Shown here: piece after piece, positions 28,708 through 38,453 of the stretch
How positions within the stretch are numbered: the first letter of the stretch is position 1
How the letters are laid out: the number at the start of each line of letters is the position of its first letter
DNA from: Halobaculum sp. MBLA0143
GTDB lineage: Archaea > Halobacteriota > Halobacteria > Halobacteriales > Haloferacaceae
Assembly: GCF_041361465.1 (NCBI RefSeq)
Contig: NZ_JBGKAC010000002.1
Location: forward strand, 124,001-188,000
Length of the DNA stretch: 64,000 nucleotides
Direction of reading: 5' to 3'
Made by a program: the position numbers and the translations under genes
Notes under the pieces: model-generated
Seen by the model: only the letters and a program-made list of their open reading frames with translations
Database searches by the model: none
Told to the model about the DNA's origin: nothing

Positions 28708-31700
28708 TCAGTAGCCGAACACGTCCACGACGGTCCCGTCCGCGTCTCGGATCGTCGCCGTGTCGCCGTCGTTGTTCCAGACGAACCCTCTGTCCCAGTT
28801 GAGCGTGAGCGCCGCCGACGGTGCGGTCCCGGCGGGCGTCTCGTTCGTCGTGACGACCGCCCGCTCGCCCGCTGCGAGCGTCGCCGACGGGAAGGTGAAC
28901 GTCTTGTCCGTCTCGTCTGACAGCGTCCACCCGTTCAACGCGACCGGCTCCGTTCGGTCGTTGCGGACGACGACGTACTCGTTTTCTCCGTCCACCTCCT
29001 CGATCGACACCGCGGCGGTGAACAGCTCGGGGAACGTCGTCGTGTCGAAGTTCGTCGTCGTCGGGGTGAAGGCGTCGCCCGTGTTGTTCTGGTCGTCGAA
29101 GACCTGTGCGTCGTCGAACCGGAAGCCGACGCCGAGAGAGTCGGCCACCGCGTTCAGATTCGCCGTCTGGTCGAAGTCGTTGGAGTCGGACTGGTCGACC
29201 AACACCACGACACCGCCGTTCGAGACGAACGACGACAGCGCCGACAGTTCCGTGCTGGTGAACGCAGACGGCGACGTGACGACCAGTGCGTCCGCTCCCG
29301 ACAGGTCGGTCGTCGCTTCGACCGTGTAGCCCGCCCCCTCGGCGAGCCCCTCGAACGTGGAGAACTTGTCGAGTGTGTAGAACTGACCGTGGCTCTCGTC
29401 CCACAACACCGTTCCGTCGTCGACGTACTCCTCCAACAGGTTGAGCACGAACGACTCGTTGCCGACTGCCGAGAAGTCCGTGCCGTCTTGGAGGAACGGA
29501 GCCGTGATCCCGGCGACCGTCCCCGACCCGGTCGTCTCGACCGCGACGAGCGGAATCTCGTCGTCCGTGCCCGGGTCGTCGTCGTACGGATCGACGGCGT
29601 CGCCGTTACCGTCGCTGTCGCCCACTCGTGCCGTCGGCTCCGAACGGACGGCGACGATCGAGTCGTCCGTCAGCGCCCGGTCTGCGTCGTCCGCGCCGGT
29701 GTCCGCGTTCAGGAGTGCAGACCCGGAGTCGAACACCAACCGATCGATCACACCCGTCCCCGGGCCAGGCGTGAACGCGGTGAACAACCCGTCCGGGCCG
29801 GGGAACGCGGTCGTCGTCGGGAGCGTCTCGTCCCCACCGAGGTTGTTCGTCCCGTCGGTCACCGCGTTCGTCGTGAACCCGACGTCCGCGCCGAGGTCGG
29901 ACACGAGCGCGTCGAAGTTCGACAGTGCCTCGGTGTCGGCCGCCGAGCCGATCAGCAGTACCGCACCGCCCGCGTCCGCGAAGTCGGCCACGACCTGCCG
30001 TTCCGCGTCGGTGAACGACTCCGTCGGCGTCGTGACGATCAGTGCGTCCGACGCCAGATCACCGTTCGCCAGCAGTTGTGGGCCGGCGTCGTCGGTGAGC
30101 GTGTTGGTGCCTTCCAGCGCGATGCTGCCAGTGTCGTCGGCCCCGTCCGGCTGTCCCTCCAGGTATCGCTGGTAGTACGCGACGTCCTCGCTCGACAGCC
30201 CGAAGTCCGCCCCGAACTGACCGTGACCGCCGTCGATCACGACCCGGTCGGTGAGCCCGCCGTCGGCGAGCCGATCCAACAGATTCGTGACGAACGGGTA
30301 CACCTGGGTCCCGTCGTTCGTCGGCTCGCCGTCGCCCGTCTCGCTCGGTTCGAACCCTTCGTCGATCAGGGGGCCACCGACGGCGGCCACCCTGGCGTCG
30401 TCGTCGAACGCGGCCAACGGGTCGCCCGCCTCGCTCTCGACGGCGGTCGTCCCGCCGGAGACAGCGACCGGCTCCGGGAAGAACAACGTCGAGACCGGAT
30501 CGTCACCCGACTCGGGCACACTCCCCGGGTCGGACAACTGCCAGATCCCACTGCCGTTCGCCTGTGCCTGGTTCTCCGCGTCCCAGTAGTCGTCGTGTCG
30601 GGCGAACCCGGAGGAGTAGACGCGTGCCCAGCCGTCCGCGACGATCTCGCGGTTGTACACGTCCCCGTTCGGCAGTTCGAGGAAGCCGAGCAGCCGACCG
30701 AAGTCACCACGAACCGGCTCGTTCGGGTCGAACGAGAGTGTCACCGTCTCGTCGGCCAGGTCGTCTTCGGCGTACGCCGTGGCCCCCTGGTCGGCGATAC
30801 TGCCGCCGTCTTCGGCGAGTGCCTTCAGATCGCTCGCCTGGTCGGGGGTGATCCCCTCGTACTCCACGATGCGTTCGTCCGTATCGCCGGTCTCTGGCGT
30901 GTCGATTCCGACGATCCGGACCGTGTCCGACGGGGTGTTCAGGAAGTTCTGGAACTCCACGTTGACGGTGTCGCCGTCCGTCACCTCCGTCACCGCCACC
31001 TCGTACTCCTGTGTCGGATCGATATCGATCCCCAGCCCGGAACGGTCGTCGAACAGTCTCGGGAACCGATCCGTGTTGAACGCAGTCGTCGTCGGGACGA
31101 ACGATGCGCCGGTGTTGTTCTCGTCGTCGAGCACCTGGTCGTCGTTGAACCGGAACGACACGTTCAGTGCCTCCGCGATCTCGTTGAGGTTGTCTGTCGC
31201 GTCGAAGTTCCTGAAGTCCGACTGGTCGTGGAGGAACACCGTGCCGCCGGCGGCGACGAACTCGGAGAGTGCGTCCAACTCGTCGGTGGTGAACCCGTCC
31301 GACGGTGACGTGATCACGACTGCGTCGGCCGGGTCCGGTTCGGACAACACTGCTGTGAGGTCGTCCCCCTCCTTCCCGTAGCTGTAGCCGTTATTTTCGG
31401 CGTACGTGGCGAACGACTGGAAGTCGTCGCCGCCGTTCGGGGACAACGAGTAGAACTGTCCGTGACTCTCGTCGTGGACCACCGTCCCGCTCCCACCGAG
31501 CAGTTCGTCGAACGCGTTGAGGAACAGTTCCTCGTTGCCGAAGTCGCCGAACCGAGTGTCGGACGCGACGAACGGCCCGGTGACCGCGAACACGTTGCCG
31601 TCGAGAGCCGCGATCGGGATCGGCGTCCCCTCCGGGTACGACACTGCGTCGCCGTCGCCGTCTTCGTCGACGTTGGTCGCCGTCGGCTCTGCCGTTGCGA

Positions 31701-32349
31701 CGATCACCGAGTCGTCGGTCAGCGGCTCGCCGGTCGCTCCGTCGCCACTGTCGTCGTACGAGGCTAGGAGACTCGACACGGAGTCGAGCTGCAGCGGCTG
31801 GATCGGGTCGGTCACCGGCTGCGTGGGGCCGGACCCACCGGCCGGCCGGTCGGCAGTCGCCCTGATCGTCACGTCGACGTCGAACTCGCCGGTGTCGAGT
31901 CCCGTCGTGTCGAGGAACACACCGACCGAGACGGCCTCACCGGTCCCCAGTTCGACTGCGTTCGCCGCCGTCAACGGCGTGTCTGCGCTCTCGGTGAACA
32001 GTTGGAGTCTCCCGTCGCCCAGTGAGTCGTCTGTCACCTCGGTGAACAGGAACACGGGCTGTGTCCCCTGGTTCCGAACACTGAGTACGTCGTCGAAGGT
32101 GTACCGAGAGTCCGTACCGACGCCGTCCCCCAGTCCGCCCTCCCCGAAGTCGATCCGTGCCGTCCCGCCGTCCGTCTCCACGTACGCGCCGTTCTCGTCT
32201 CCCGGCCGGAGTGCCAGGAGTGCGTCGCCGTCGTCCGCCGTGGAGACGTTCACACTACGCTGTGCCGTTACAGTCGTGAAGGCGCCCGTCCCGAACACGA
32301 GGCCACCGCTGGCCGCCGCGCCCAACCCGAGCATCGTTCGTCGTTTCAT
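28708..32349 (-). CDS. Giant secreted protein: SNase domain, three DUF4350-like modules, lamin-tail domain
   Basis: A 1213-residue exported protein. Residues 1-30 (MKRRTMLGLGAAASGG...) look like a Tat-type signal; ~31-168 resemble small haloarchaeal secreted DUF1102-like proteins. Two similar modules lie at ~190-435 and ~870-1110 (HDESHGQFYSL / WDESHGQFYTL; FVAAGGTVFLHDQSD / FVSNGGVVVLVDQSD; DDENNTG / DDQNNTG). A third, more distant one is at ~645-850 (VIDGGHGQF). These look DUF4350/GATase-like. A staphylococcal-nuclease (thermonuclease) domain lies at ~448-604, with EVTDGDTVNV, VRIVGIDTPETG and FGRLLGF supplying the Asp, Arg, Glu and Arg expected at the active site. Residues ~1110-1213 form a lamin-tail (LTD) beta fold (VALNGWTLSDETDKTF). 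I infer an extracellular or surface DNA-processing role. The ATG at 32349 is set by the signal peptide. Confidence 0.85.
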   Translation of the reverse strand: MKRRTMLGLGAAASGGLVFGTGAFTTVTAQRSVNVSTADDGDALLALRPGDENGAYVETDGGTARIDFGEGGLGDGVGTDSRYTFDDVLSVRNQGTQPVFLFTEVTDDSLGDGRLQLFTESADTPLTAANAVELGTGEAVSVGVFLDTTGLDTGEFDVDVTIRATADRPAGGSGPTQPVTDPIQPLQLDSVSSLLASYDDSGDGATGEPLTDDSVIVATAEPTATNVDEDGDGDAVSYPEGTPIPIAALDGNVFAVTGPFVASDTRFGDFGNEELFLNAFDELLGGSGTVVHDESHGQFYSLSPNGGDDFQSFATYAENNGYSYGKEGDDLTAVLSEPDPADAVVITSPSDGFTTDELDALSEFVAAGGTVFLHDQSDFRNFDATDNLNEIAEALNVSFRFNDDQVLDDENNTGASFVPTTTAFNTDRFPRLFDDRSGLGIDIDPTQEYEVAVTEVTDGDTVNVEFQNFLNTPSDTVRIVGIDTPETGDTDERIVEYEGITPDQASDLKALAEDGGSIADQGATAYAEDDLADETVTLSFDPNEPVRGDFGRLLGFLELPNGDVYNREIVADGWARVYSSGFARHDDYWDAENQAQANGSGIWQLSDPGSVPESGDDPVSTLFFPEPVAVSGGTTAVESEAGDPLAAFDDDARVAAVGGPLIDEGFEPSETGDGEPTNDGTQVYPFVTNLLDRLADGGLTDRVVIDGGHGQFGADFGLSSEDVAYYQRYLEGQPDGADDTGSIALEGTNTLTDDAGPQLLANGDLASDALIVTTPTESFTDAERQVVADFADAGGAVLLIGSAADTEALSNFDALVSDLGADVGFTTNAVTDGTNNLGGDETLPTTTAFPGPDGLFTAFTPGPGTGVIDRLVFDSGSALLNADTGADDADRALTDDSIVAVRSEPTARVGDSDGNGDAVDPYDDDPGTDDEIPLVAVETTGSGTVAGITAPFLQDGTDFSAVGNESFVLNLLEEYVDDGTVLWDESHGQFYTLDKFSTFEGLAEGAGYTVEATTDLSGADALVVTSPSAFTSTELSALSSFVSNGGVVVLVDQSDSNDFDQTANLNAVADSLGVGFRFDDAQVFDDQNNTGDAFTPTTTNFDTTTFPELFTAAVSIEEVDGENEYVVVRNDRTEPVALNGWTLSDETDKTFTFPSATLAAGERAVVTTNETPAGTAPSAALTLNWDRGFVWNNDGDTATIRDADGTVVDVFGY

Positions 32350-32532
32350 GGTAGCCGCGATCTCTCGACCGCGTCTCACCACTCGACCGGGTGTTACCTC
32401 GTTGTGTGCCGCCAGAAACATCTCACGTCTCGGTTGAACGTTCGAAATCTGTTCAATACCTATATAGAGTGGTGTGAAACACATTCACATCCGAATCCAA
32501 CTCGTCGTGAAGTCGACACTCCTGCCGACGGC

Positions 32533-33498
32533 TCAGTCCGCCCGTGGCGGGTCCGCGTCGGGGGCGTTCTCCGTCCCGCCCGAACCACGCCCGACGAGCC
32601 GCCGGAGGCCGTCGGCGCCGAGATCGTCGGCCAGCACGATCGAGAAGCCGGCGGCGACGACTCCGAAACCGACGAGTGTGGTCGTGCCGACGGACTCCCC
32701 CAGGAGCGCCCAGCCGCCGACGGTCGACACCAACGGGACGACGTAGAAGACGAGGTTCGCCCGCTGTGGGCCGACGCCGTCGATCAGCGCGAAGTACGCG
32801 AGGTACGCGACCGCACCGGAGCCGACGCCGACGTACGCCACCGCGAGCAACGCCGTCGGACCGAACGTCGCGGCGGCGACGGACTCGCCGGCGGCGACGC
32901 TGGCGGCGTGTGACAGCAGCGCCGCCAACGGCACTCCCCACACCGTGCGGGCCGTGCTCGACAGCGTCGGCTCGGCCCACCGCAGCAGGACCGTCCCGAC
33001 GGCGATGCTGACTGCGCCGGCCGCCAACAGCAACACGCCGCCCGCGTCACCCGTCAGCGCCGCCTCCGGTCCGGCGACGACGACGATTCCCGCCAGTCCC
33101 AGGAGCGTGCCGACGACACCCAAGAACGTCGGTCGGCCGTTCGGGAGCACCCACGCCGCGATTGCGACCGTGAGGATCGGGTTGAGGCTGAACACGATCG
33201 CTGCGACCCCGCTGGTCGTGGTCTGTTGGCCGAGGAACAGGAGGGCGTTCGTCAGCCCGACGACGAGCCCGCCGGTGGCGAGAATCCCGATCACGTCGCC
33301 GACGGTCTCCGGTCGAAGCTCCGACCGAGAGAGCCGGACGGCGGCGTAGCCCGCCAACACGGCCGCGCCGAGGTCGAACCTGAGCGCCAGGAACAACAAC
33401 GGCGGGAGCTGTTCCAATCCGGCTTTCGCGGCGACGAACGTCCCGCCGAACAGGAGTGCGGTGACGGCGAAGGCTGCGAGACTGCGGCGACGCGACAC
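32533..33498 (-). CDS. EamA/DMT family membrane transporter
   Basis: A 321-residue protein of the drug/metabolite transporter superfamily with ten predicted helices in two EamA repeats (first near 8-135, second near 150-290). Hallmarks are GGTFVAAKAGLEQLPPLLFLALRF in helix 1-2 and LLGESVGTTTLVGFGVVAAG at the end of the second repeat. It would export a small metabolite; the substrate cannot be told from the sequence. It ends ~180 bp from the giant secreted protein and both are on the minus strand, but each probably has its own promoter. Confidence 0.88.
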   Translation of the reverse strand: MSRRRSLAAFAVTALLFGGTFVAAKAGLEQLPPLLFLALRFDLGAAVLAGYAAVRLSRSELRPETVGDVIGILATGGLVVGLTNALLFLGQQTTTSGVAAIVFSLNPILTVAIAAWVLPNGRPTFLGVVGTLLGLAGIVVVAGPEAALTGDAGGVLLLAAGAVSIAVGTVLLRWAEPTLSSTARTVWGVPLAALLSHAASVAAGESVAAATFGPTALLAVAYVGVGSGAVAYLAYFALIDGVGPQRANLVFYVVPLVSTVGGWALLGESVGTTTLVGFGVVAAGFSIVLADDLGADGLRRLVGRGSGGTENAPDADPPRAD

Positions 33499-33772
33499 TA
33501 CCGAATCACCCGCCGAAAGCGCCGCTCTCGCCCGATCGCTCCGTCCGCCCGTGTCGTCTCAATCGGCGTCTCGCTCACGTCAGTCGTAGGGGCTACACGT
33601 ACGTGAGTGACGCCGTGAACTGTTGCACGCGACGGCGACGTTGCGCGTCGTGACCGGATTTCACGGGGTGAAAGCCGAACTCGGTGGGGGGCGCAGGCGA
33701 CGCTCGGGTGGGCTGTCCCGTCCCGGCTACCGCCCCCGAAGGTCGTTTCCCTCTCTCGACAGTACAGTCCGT

Positions 33773-34579
33773 ATGGACGCTATCGAGGAGGCGGAGTTTC
33801 TCGCCCGGTCGGACAACCGGGTCGCGGTGTTGCGGCTGTTGGCCGAAGAACGGCACAGCCGCGCGGCGCTGGCGGAGGCGGTCGACGTGTCGCAGGCGAC
33901 GCTCGGCCGGATCCTGGACGACTTCGACGAGCGGTCGTGGATCAGACACGAGGGGACGGGCTACGTCGCCACGGCGACGGGGGAGTTGGTCGCGGCCGCG
34001 TTCGGCGACCTGTTGGACACGCTGACGGCCGAACAGACGCTGCGAGACGTGATCCGGTACCTCCCGACTCACGCGATGGAGTTCGACCTCCGCCGGCTCG
34101 CGGACGCGGAGATCACGGAGCCGTCCCGGACGCGACCGAACGCGCCGCTCCAGACGACGACGGCGCTGATCGACGACGCGGCGGCACTCCGGGCGTTCTC
34201 ACACACCTTCAACGAGGAGACGCTGACGCAGGTCCACGGCCGCGTGATCGACGGCGACCAGACGTTCACGGGCGTGTTCTCCAGACGGGCGTACGCCGGC
34301 CTCGCCGCCCAGCCGTCCGCCTGGGAGCGGACGCTGGAGCTGATCGACCACCAGGACGCGGAACTGCGGATCCGCGAAGAAGGGGTCCCGCTGGCCGTGT
34401 TGCTGTCCGACGACCGTGTCAACCTCCTGTTGCGCGACGAGGAGGGACTGCTCCAAGCCGCGCTGGAGACGACCGACGAGGCGGTGTTCGACTGGGCGGA
34501 AGGGAGCTTCGACCACTACTGGCGAACGGCGACGACCGTCGACCGCGAACGGGCCGAAGAACTGACGACAGAGGAGTGA
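33773..34579 (+). CDS. Winged-helix regulator with FilR1-type ligand domain
   Basis: A 268-residue regulator. Residues ~10-70 form a winged helix (NRVAVLRLLAEERHSRAALAEAVDVSQATLGRILDDFDERSWI). Residues ~115-250 match the FilR1 middle domain pattern common in haloarchaeal regulators (FNEETLTQVHGRVIDGDQTFTGVF, then LRIREEGVPLAVLLSDDRVNLLLRDEEG). The ATG at 33773 gives the standard length; an upstream extension of the frame is not protein-like. It is divergent from the EamA transporter, a likely target. Downstream lies a disturbed stretch with 39-bp repeats. Confidence 0.82.
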   Translation: MDAIEEAEFLARSDNRVAVLRLLAEERHSRAALAEAVDVSQATLGRILDDFDERSWIRHEGTGYVATATGELVAAAFGDLLDTLTAEQTLRDVIRYLPTHAMEFDLRRLADAEITEPSRTRPNAPLQTTTALIDDAAALRAFSHTFNEETLTQVHGRVIDGDQTFTGVFSRRAYAGLAAQPSAWERTLELIDHQDAELRIREEGVPLAVLLSDDRVNLLLRDEEGLLQAALETTDEAVFDWAEGSFDHYWRTATTVDRERAEELTTEE

Positions 34580-34584
34580 GGGTG

Positions 34585-34967
34585 GAACCGACGGGACCGG
34601 CGCCGCCACGTCGGACGCTTCCGGGGTGCGGGTCACGTTCACGACGCCCCCGTCGCGGCCGGCGACGAGCGACGGGCCGGCGACGAGTGTGACACTCCGT
34701 TCGCCGGCGAACACCTCGACCACGGGCGCGTCCGTTCGACGTCGCCGTTCCAACACTGCCAACACCACCAGGGTCGCCGACGTCGCCAACGCTGCGAGCG
34801 CCGTCGACACCCTCGACGCTACCAACGCCGCCAGCGCCGTCGGCGACGCTCTCGACGCTACCAACGCCGCCAGCGCCGTCGGCGACCGAAGGGGCGGAAT
34901 CGTACGTCCGACCGGCGGCCAGTGACCCGAGGTACAGACCGGGGAGTGGGACTGCCGGGTGCCACAC
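34585..34967 (-). pseudogene. Candidate frameshifted small membrane protein gene with internal repeats
   Basis: On the minus strand two overlapping frames carry protein-like sequence with haloarchaeal codon use. The first begins at a GTG at 34967 (VWHPAVPLPGLYLGSLAAGR). The second, in another frame, has a hydrophobic helix (TALAALATSATLVVLAVLE), then a basic turn and a beta-like stretch (VVEVFAGERSVTLVAGPSLV). Neither forms a clean gene alone, and the second lacks a stop before running into the neighbouring regulator. A frameshift within the repeat at ~34795-34890 would join them. It could instead be an assembly error or chance. Confidence 0.35.
34790..34895 (+). repeat. 39-bp tandem repeat, about 2.5 copies
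   Basis: The unit contains gctaccaacgccgccagcgc. Two close copies begin near 34812 and 34851, with a more diverged one before them. It lies between the FilR1-type regulator and the flippase, inside the possible broken gene. Confidence 0.85.
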
Positions 34968-35112
34968 GGCGACGACCGTGGCACGCCTCGGATCTGACCT
35001 GCTGGCCTGCAGTACGTGTAGGCGGCGTGAGACGGCGGGCGAGACACCGGAACTGGTGTGTCGACACCCCGCGGGACACGGGGGTTTAGTCGCTGGCGCC
35101 CCTGGTGTTCCT

Positions 35113-36591
35113 GTGGTAGACAGACGCGACGGCGACGAGGTCGACCTGTTGGACGCCTCGCTGCGGACCGGGAGCGGCGCGTTGCTCTCGACGACGTTGT
35201 TCGTCCTCACGGGGGTCGTCTACGCGTTCGTCACCGACCCGGCCGCGACCGGGCGGTACTTCTTCGCCGCCATCGCCATCGCACTGTTGTTGCGGCCGGT
35301 GCGGGGCGTGAGTCAGGCGCTCCAGAAGGTGGGGAGTGAACGTGGCGAGGCGGTGCCCGCGTACTTCGGGCTGACGCTGTTGTTCGCGGTCGGCTACCTC
35401 TCGGTCGTGGGGGTAGCGACTCTCGTCGGTGCCGACCTCGTCACCCGGACGACGGCGTTCGACCGAGCGCTGTTGTTCCCGGCGGCGGTGCTCGCGGTCT
35501 CGACGACCGTCTCGGTCGTCACCGACAGTCTGTTCGGCGCGGTCGGCTACCCCAGCTACCAGACCTGGCTCAACGCCGCCCAGGCGACACTTCGGTTCGG
35601 ACTGTTGTTCGCGTTGAACCCACTCGTCTCGACGGCCGGTGACGTGATGTTGGTCGTCGCCGGCACCCGCGGGGTGACGCTCCTCCCGGTGTTGTTCTGG
35701 CTGGGTGAACGCCCGCAGCTCCCCGGCCGGCACGAACTCGAACGCACCTGGTCGTTCGCGCGGTGGAGTGTCCCGGACCAGATCCTCGACCGGTTCGCGT
35801 TCAACATGCCCACGCTCGTGTTGGGTGTCGTCGCCTCGCCGGTCGCGGTCGGGGTGTACGAGGCTGCCGACCGGTTCGCCGACCTGGGGGCGACCATCTC
35901 CTGGCGGCTGTCCTCACCGTTGCTCACGCGTGTGAGCGGCGACGCCGCCGCCGGCGACGAGACGTTCGCCTACCTCGACGCCGCGACCACCGGCGGCACC
36001 GGCGCCACGTTCGTCGTGCTCGGCTACCTGCTGGGCGCACACGAATCGGTCGCACAGCTCGCGTTCCCGTCCGTGCAGGGGGTGTTCTCGACGACCGTAC
36101 TCGCCGTCGGCGGTGTCAACCTCCTCCGTGGCTTCTGGACGTTGTTGTCACACGCTCTGGAGGGGGCCGGTCGGCCCGACTTCAGCTTCCGGACGAAGCT
36201 CTACGGGTTGGTCTGTAGCACACCCGTCACGGCCGTCTTCGGGGGGCAGTACGGGGCCGTCGCCGGCGCCGCCGGCTACGCGCTCCTCAACGTCGTCGTG
36301 TTCGGGCTCGTCGCGTACTACGCCCGCGAGACGTTCGGGCGAGTGCCGTGGGACCGGCCGCTCGTGTTCCGACTGACCGCGGGGCTGGCGGTCGCGTGGG
36401 GGGTGACGACCGGGTCGACGGCCGCGCTCGGAGCAGTCGGCGCGGCACCGACGGTCGTCGCCGTCGGCGGCGCGACGGCGTGTCTCGTCGGCTTCGTCGC
36501 GTTCCTCGTCGTCGTCTCCTCGCGCACCAGGCAGGCCGCACGGCGTGCCTACCGGCTCGGACGGAGCCGACTGGGTGTCGCACGCGGGTGA
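35113..36591 (+). CDS. Polysaccharide flippase (MOP/PST-like)
   Basis: A 492-residue integral membrane protein with about 12-14 helices and the family's usual opening (LRTGSGALLSTTLFVLTGVVYAFVTDP), then AIAIALLLRPVRGVSQALQKVG. Proteins of this group flip lipid-linked sugars for glycoproteins or exopolysaccharides across the membrane. Mid-protein GYPSYQTWLNAAQATLRFGLL and FARWSVPDQILDRFAFN are typical of haloarchaeal members. GTG start at 35113; the open frame upstream carries a Cys-rich stretch unlike the family. There are no glycosyltransferases nearby, so its partner pathway is elsewhere. Confidence 0.85.
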   Translation: MVDRRDGDEVDLLDASLRTGSGALLSTTLFVLTGVVYAFVTDPAATGRYFFAAIAIALLLRPVRGVSQALQKVGSERGEAVPAYFGLTLLFAVGYLSVVGVATLVGADLVTRTTAFDRALLFPAAVLAVSTTVSVVTDSLFGAVGYPSYQTWLNAAQATLRFGLLFALNPLVSTAGDVMLVVAGTRGVTLLPVLFWLGERPQLPGRHELERTWSFARWSVPDQILDRFAFNMPTLVLGVVASPVAVGVYEAADRFADLGATISWRLSSPLLTRVSGDAAAGDETFAYLDAATTGGTGATFVVLGYLLGAHESVAQLAFPSVQGVFSTTVLAVGGVNLLRGFWTLLSHALEGAGRPDFSFRTKLYGLVCSTPVTAVFGGQYGAVAGAAGYALLNVVVFGLVAYYARETFGRVPWDRPLVFRLTAGLAVAWGVTTGSTAALGAVGAAPTVVAVGGATACLVGFVAFLVVVSSRTRQAARRAYRLGRSRLGVARG

Positions 36592-36696
36592 GGCCGTTCT
36601 CCGACGGACTGACAGCAACGAGGGCACGTCTCGTCTCGGCGCCGGCACACCGGCTCCGGGTCGGCGAGTCACCGAACGAGAGCGGAGGGCGCAGCG

Positions 36697-37086
36697 TCAC
36701 CCGTCACAGACGAGGACGGGCCGGTCGGTGCCGAGCACGACCTCCTGGGTCGTGCTGCCGAACAACGCCTTGCCGGTCGGACTCCGCTTGCGGCCGGCGA
36801 CGACGATCTGGTCGGCGTCGTGGCTGTCGGCGACGTTGAGAATCGCGGTCGCTGGGTCGCCGCCGTACCCCTCTGCCTGGACGTCGAACCCGGCGTCTTG
36901 GAGTCGTTCGCGGGCCTCTCGAACCGGCTTGACCTGTTCGACGGTCCCGCCGGCGCTGTTCTCTTGGAAGGCGTGGAGCAGGACGACGGAAACCGACTCG
37001 GCGGCGAGCGGGAGCTCTGTGATCGTCTCCGCCTGCCGCCGTGCCCGGTCGGCGTCCGTGTCTACCCCGACGACGAACGTGTACAT
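36697..37086 (-). CDS. Universal stress protein (UspA family)
   Basis: A 129-residue protein with the UspA fold. The N-terminus is MYTFVVGVDTDADRARRQ, and the ATP-binding loop near the C-terminus is VVAGRKRSPTGKALFGSTTQEVV, the G-2X-G-9X-G(S/T) motif, followed by DRPVLV. It therefore belongs to the nucleotide-binding Usp class. The start at 37086 is fixed by the conserved first strand. It is divergent from the substrate-binding protein at 37206, with about 120 bp containing both promoters. Confidence 0.9.
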   Translation of the reverse strand: MYTFVVGVDTDADRARRQAETITELPLAAESVSVVLLHAFQENSAGGTVEQVKPVREARERLQDAGFDVQAEGYGGDPATAILNVADSHDADQIVVAGRKRSPTGKALFGSTTQEVVLGTDRPVLVCDG

Positions 37087-37205
37087 AGACACCGTCACAC
37101 ACACCCCGTACTTCAGTGTTCCGGGGGACCGTAACTCTCGTACGAAACGGAGTGAATGCATCGGAAACAATTATGTCAGTTGTGAACTACCCACAAGGGA
37201 GAGCC

Positions 37206-38453
37206 ATGACAGACACAGGTGACAGACGTCAGACGCGACGACGACAGTTCCTTCGTGGAGTTGCAGTCGGTGGGACGGGGCTCGCAGTCGCAGGCTGTAC
37301 TGGCGGCGGCGGCGGTGGTGACGGTGGCGCAGTGACGGTACCGGGACTGTACGACGAGTCCGGCGGCACGTCCGACGTGGGGCGACCGACGGCGCTCGGG
37401 TCCCGAGACACCATCAAGTACCTCAACGAGAACGACGTGTTGGACCGGGAGATCGACCACCCGAACGAGGACTACGCGTACGAGGTGCCTCAGGCACAGC
37501 AACTGTATCAACAGTACACGTCCGGGTCGGAGCCCCCGATGATGATCGGCTGGGGGACGGCCGACACGGAAGCGCTGTCGGGATCGGTCGCGGAAGACGA
37601 GATCGTCTACGTGTCGGCGTCGTACTCGGCGAACCTCCTGACGGAGGAGGCGCCGTACAACTTCTTCGGGAACCTGGACTACACGAGTCAGGCGCGGTCA
37701 CACCTGAAGTGGATCGCCGACAACGACGGCGGTGCCACGGTCGCGTTCATCTTCTCGAACACCCCGTTCGGAGAGTCGCCCGTCGAGGGGGGCAAGCAGT
37801 ACGCCGAGGAGTTGGGCCTAGACGTCGCGCCGGACATCAACCTCCCGCTGACGGCCAACTCCGCGACGACACAGCTCCGCCAGGCGAAGGAGGCGAACGT
37901 CGACTACCTGATCCACCAGAACACGTCGGCACCGATGCGCGTGCTGCTCCAGGACCGCCAGAGCGTCTACCCGGAGGTGACCGTCTGTGGGCTGACCTAC
38001 ACCGTCGACGAGCGGGTGGTCTCGGAGTCGCCGGAACTGTTCGAGGGGACCAGGTACGTCAACGCCTTCCGAACGTTCCAGGGAGCGTTGGACGCCGGCG
38101 GGCGCGGTGCGGAGATCATCGAGGCCAACTTCGAACGCGAGGGTCGCAGCATGGACGACCCGGAGGTCGCACAGCTCAACTACGTTCGTGGGGTGATCCA
38201 CGCGTTGCTCGTCGCCCGCGGGATGGAGAACGTCATCGAGGCAGGCAACGACCCGACGAGCGGCTCGGACGCCCGACAGGCGATGTTCGAGATCGAAGAC
38301 GACAACATGGGCGACCTGTCGCAGCCGTACACGTTCGTGGAGGGTGACCGTCGGCCGACGATGACCGGCCGGATCTTCGAGGTGACTGACGGCGAGTTGG
38401 CGTTCGACACGACCGTCGAACTGCCCCGTCGGGAGGACTGGATCGGACTGTGA
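37206..38453 (+). CDS. ABC transporter substrate-binding lipoprotein (branched-chain amino acid type)
   Basis: A 415-residue exported receptor. A twin-arginine motif (RRRQFLRG) is followed by a lipobox LAVAGCTGG; the Cys would be lipidated and anchor the protein outside the membrane. The mature part matches the periplasmic-binding type I fold (FIFSNTPFGESPVEGGKQYAEELG). It is followed without gap by LivF-like and other transporter genes, so it captures their substrate. The ATG at 37206 follows a gggagag ribosome-binding-like stretch; an A/T-rich element (caattatgtcag) at ~37169-37180 is the likely promoter. The linked acyl-CoA ligase suggests a carboxylic acid ligand rather than an amino acid. 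Confidence 0.9.
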   Translation: MTDTGDRRQTRRRQFLRGVAVGGTGLAVAGCTGGGGGGDGGAVTVPGLYDESGGTSDVGRPTALGSRDTIKYLNENDVLDREIDHPNEDYAYEVPQAQQLYQQYTSGSEPPMMIGWGTADTEALSGSVAEDEIVYVSASYSANLLTEEAPYNFFGNLDYTSQARSHLKWIADNDGGATVAFIFSNTPFGESPVEGGKQYAEELGLDVAPDINLPLTANSATTQLRQAKEANVDYLIHQNTSAPMRVLLQDRQSVYPEVTVCGLTYTVDERVVSESPELFEGTRYVNAFRTFQGALDAGGRGAEIIEANFEREGRSMDDPEVAQLNYVRGVIHALLVARGMENVIEAGNDPTSGSDARQAMFEIEDDNMGDLSQPYTFVEGDRRPTMTGRIFEVTDGELAFDTTVELPRREDWIGL

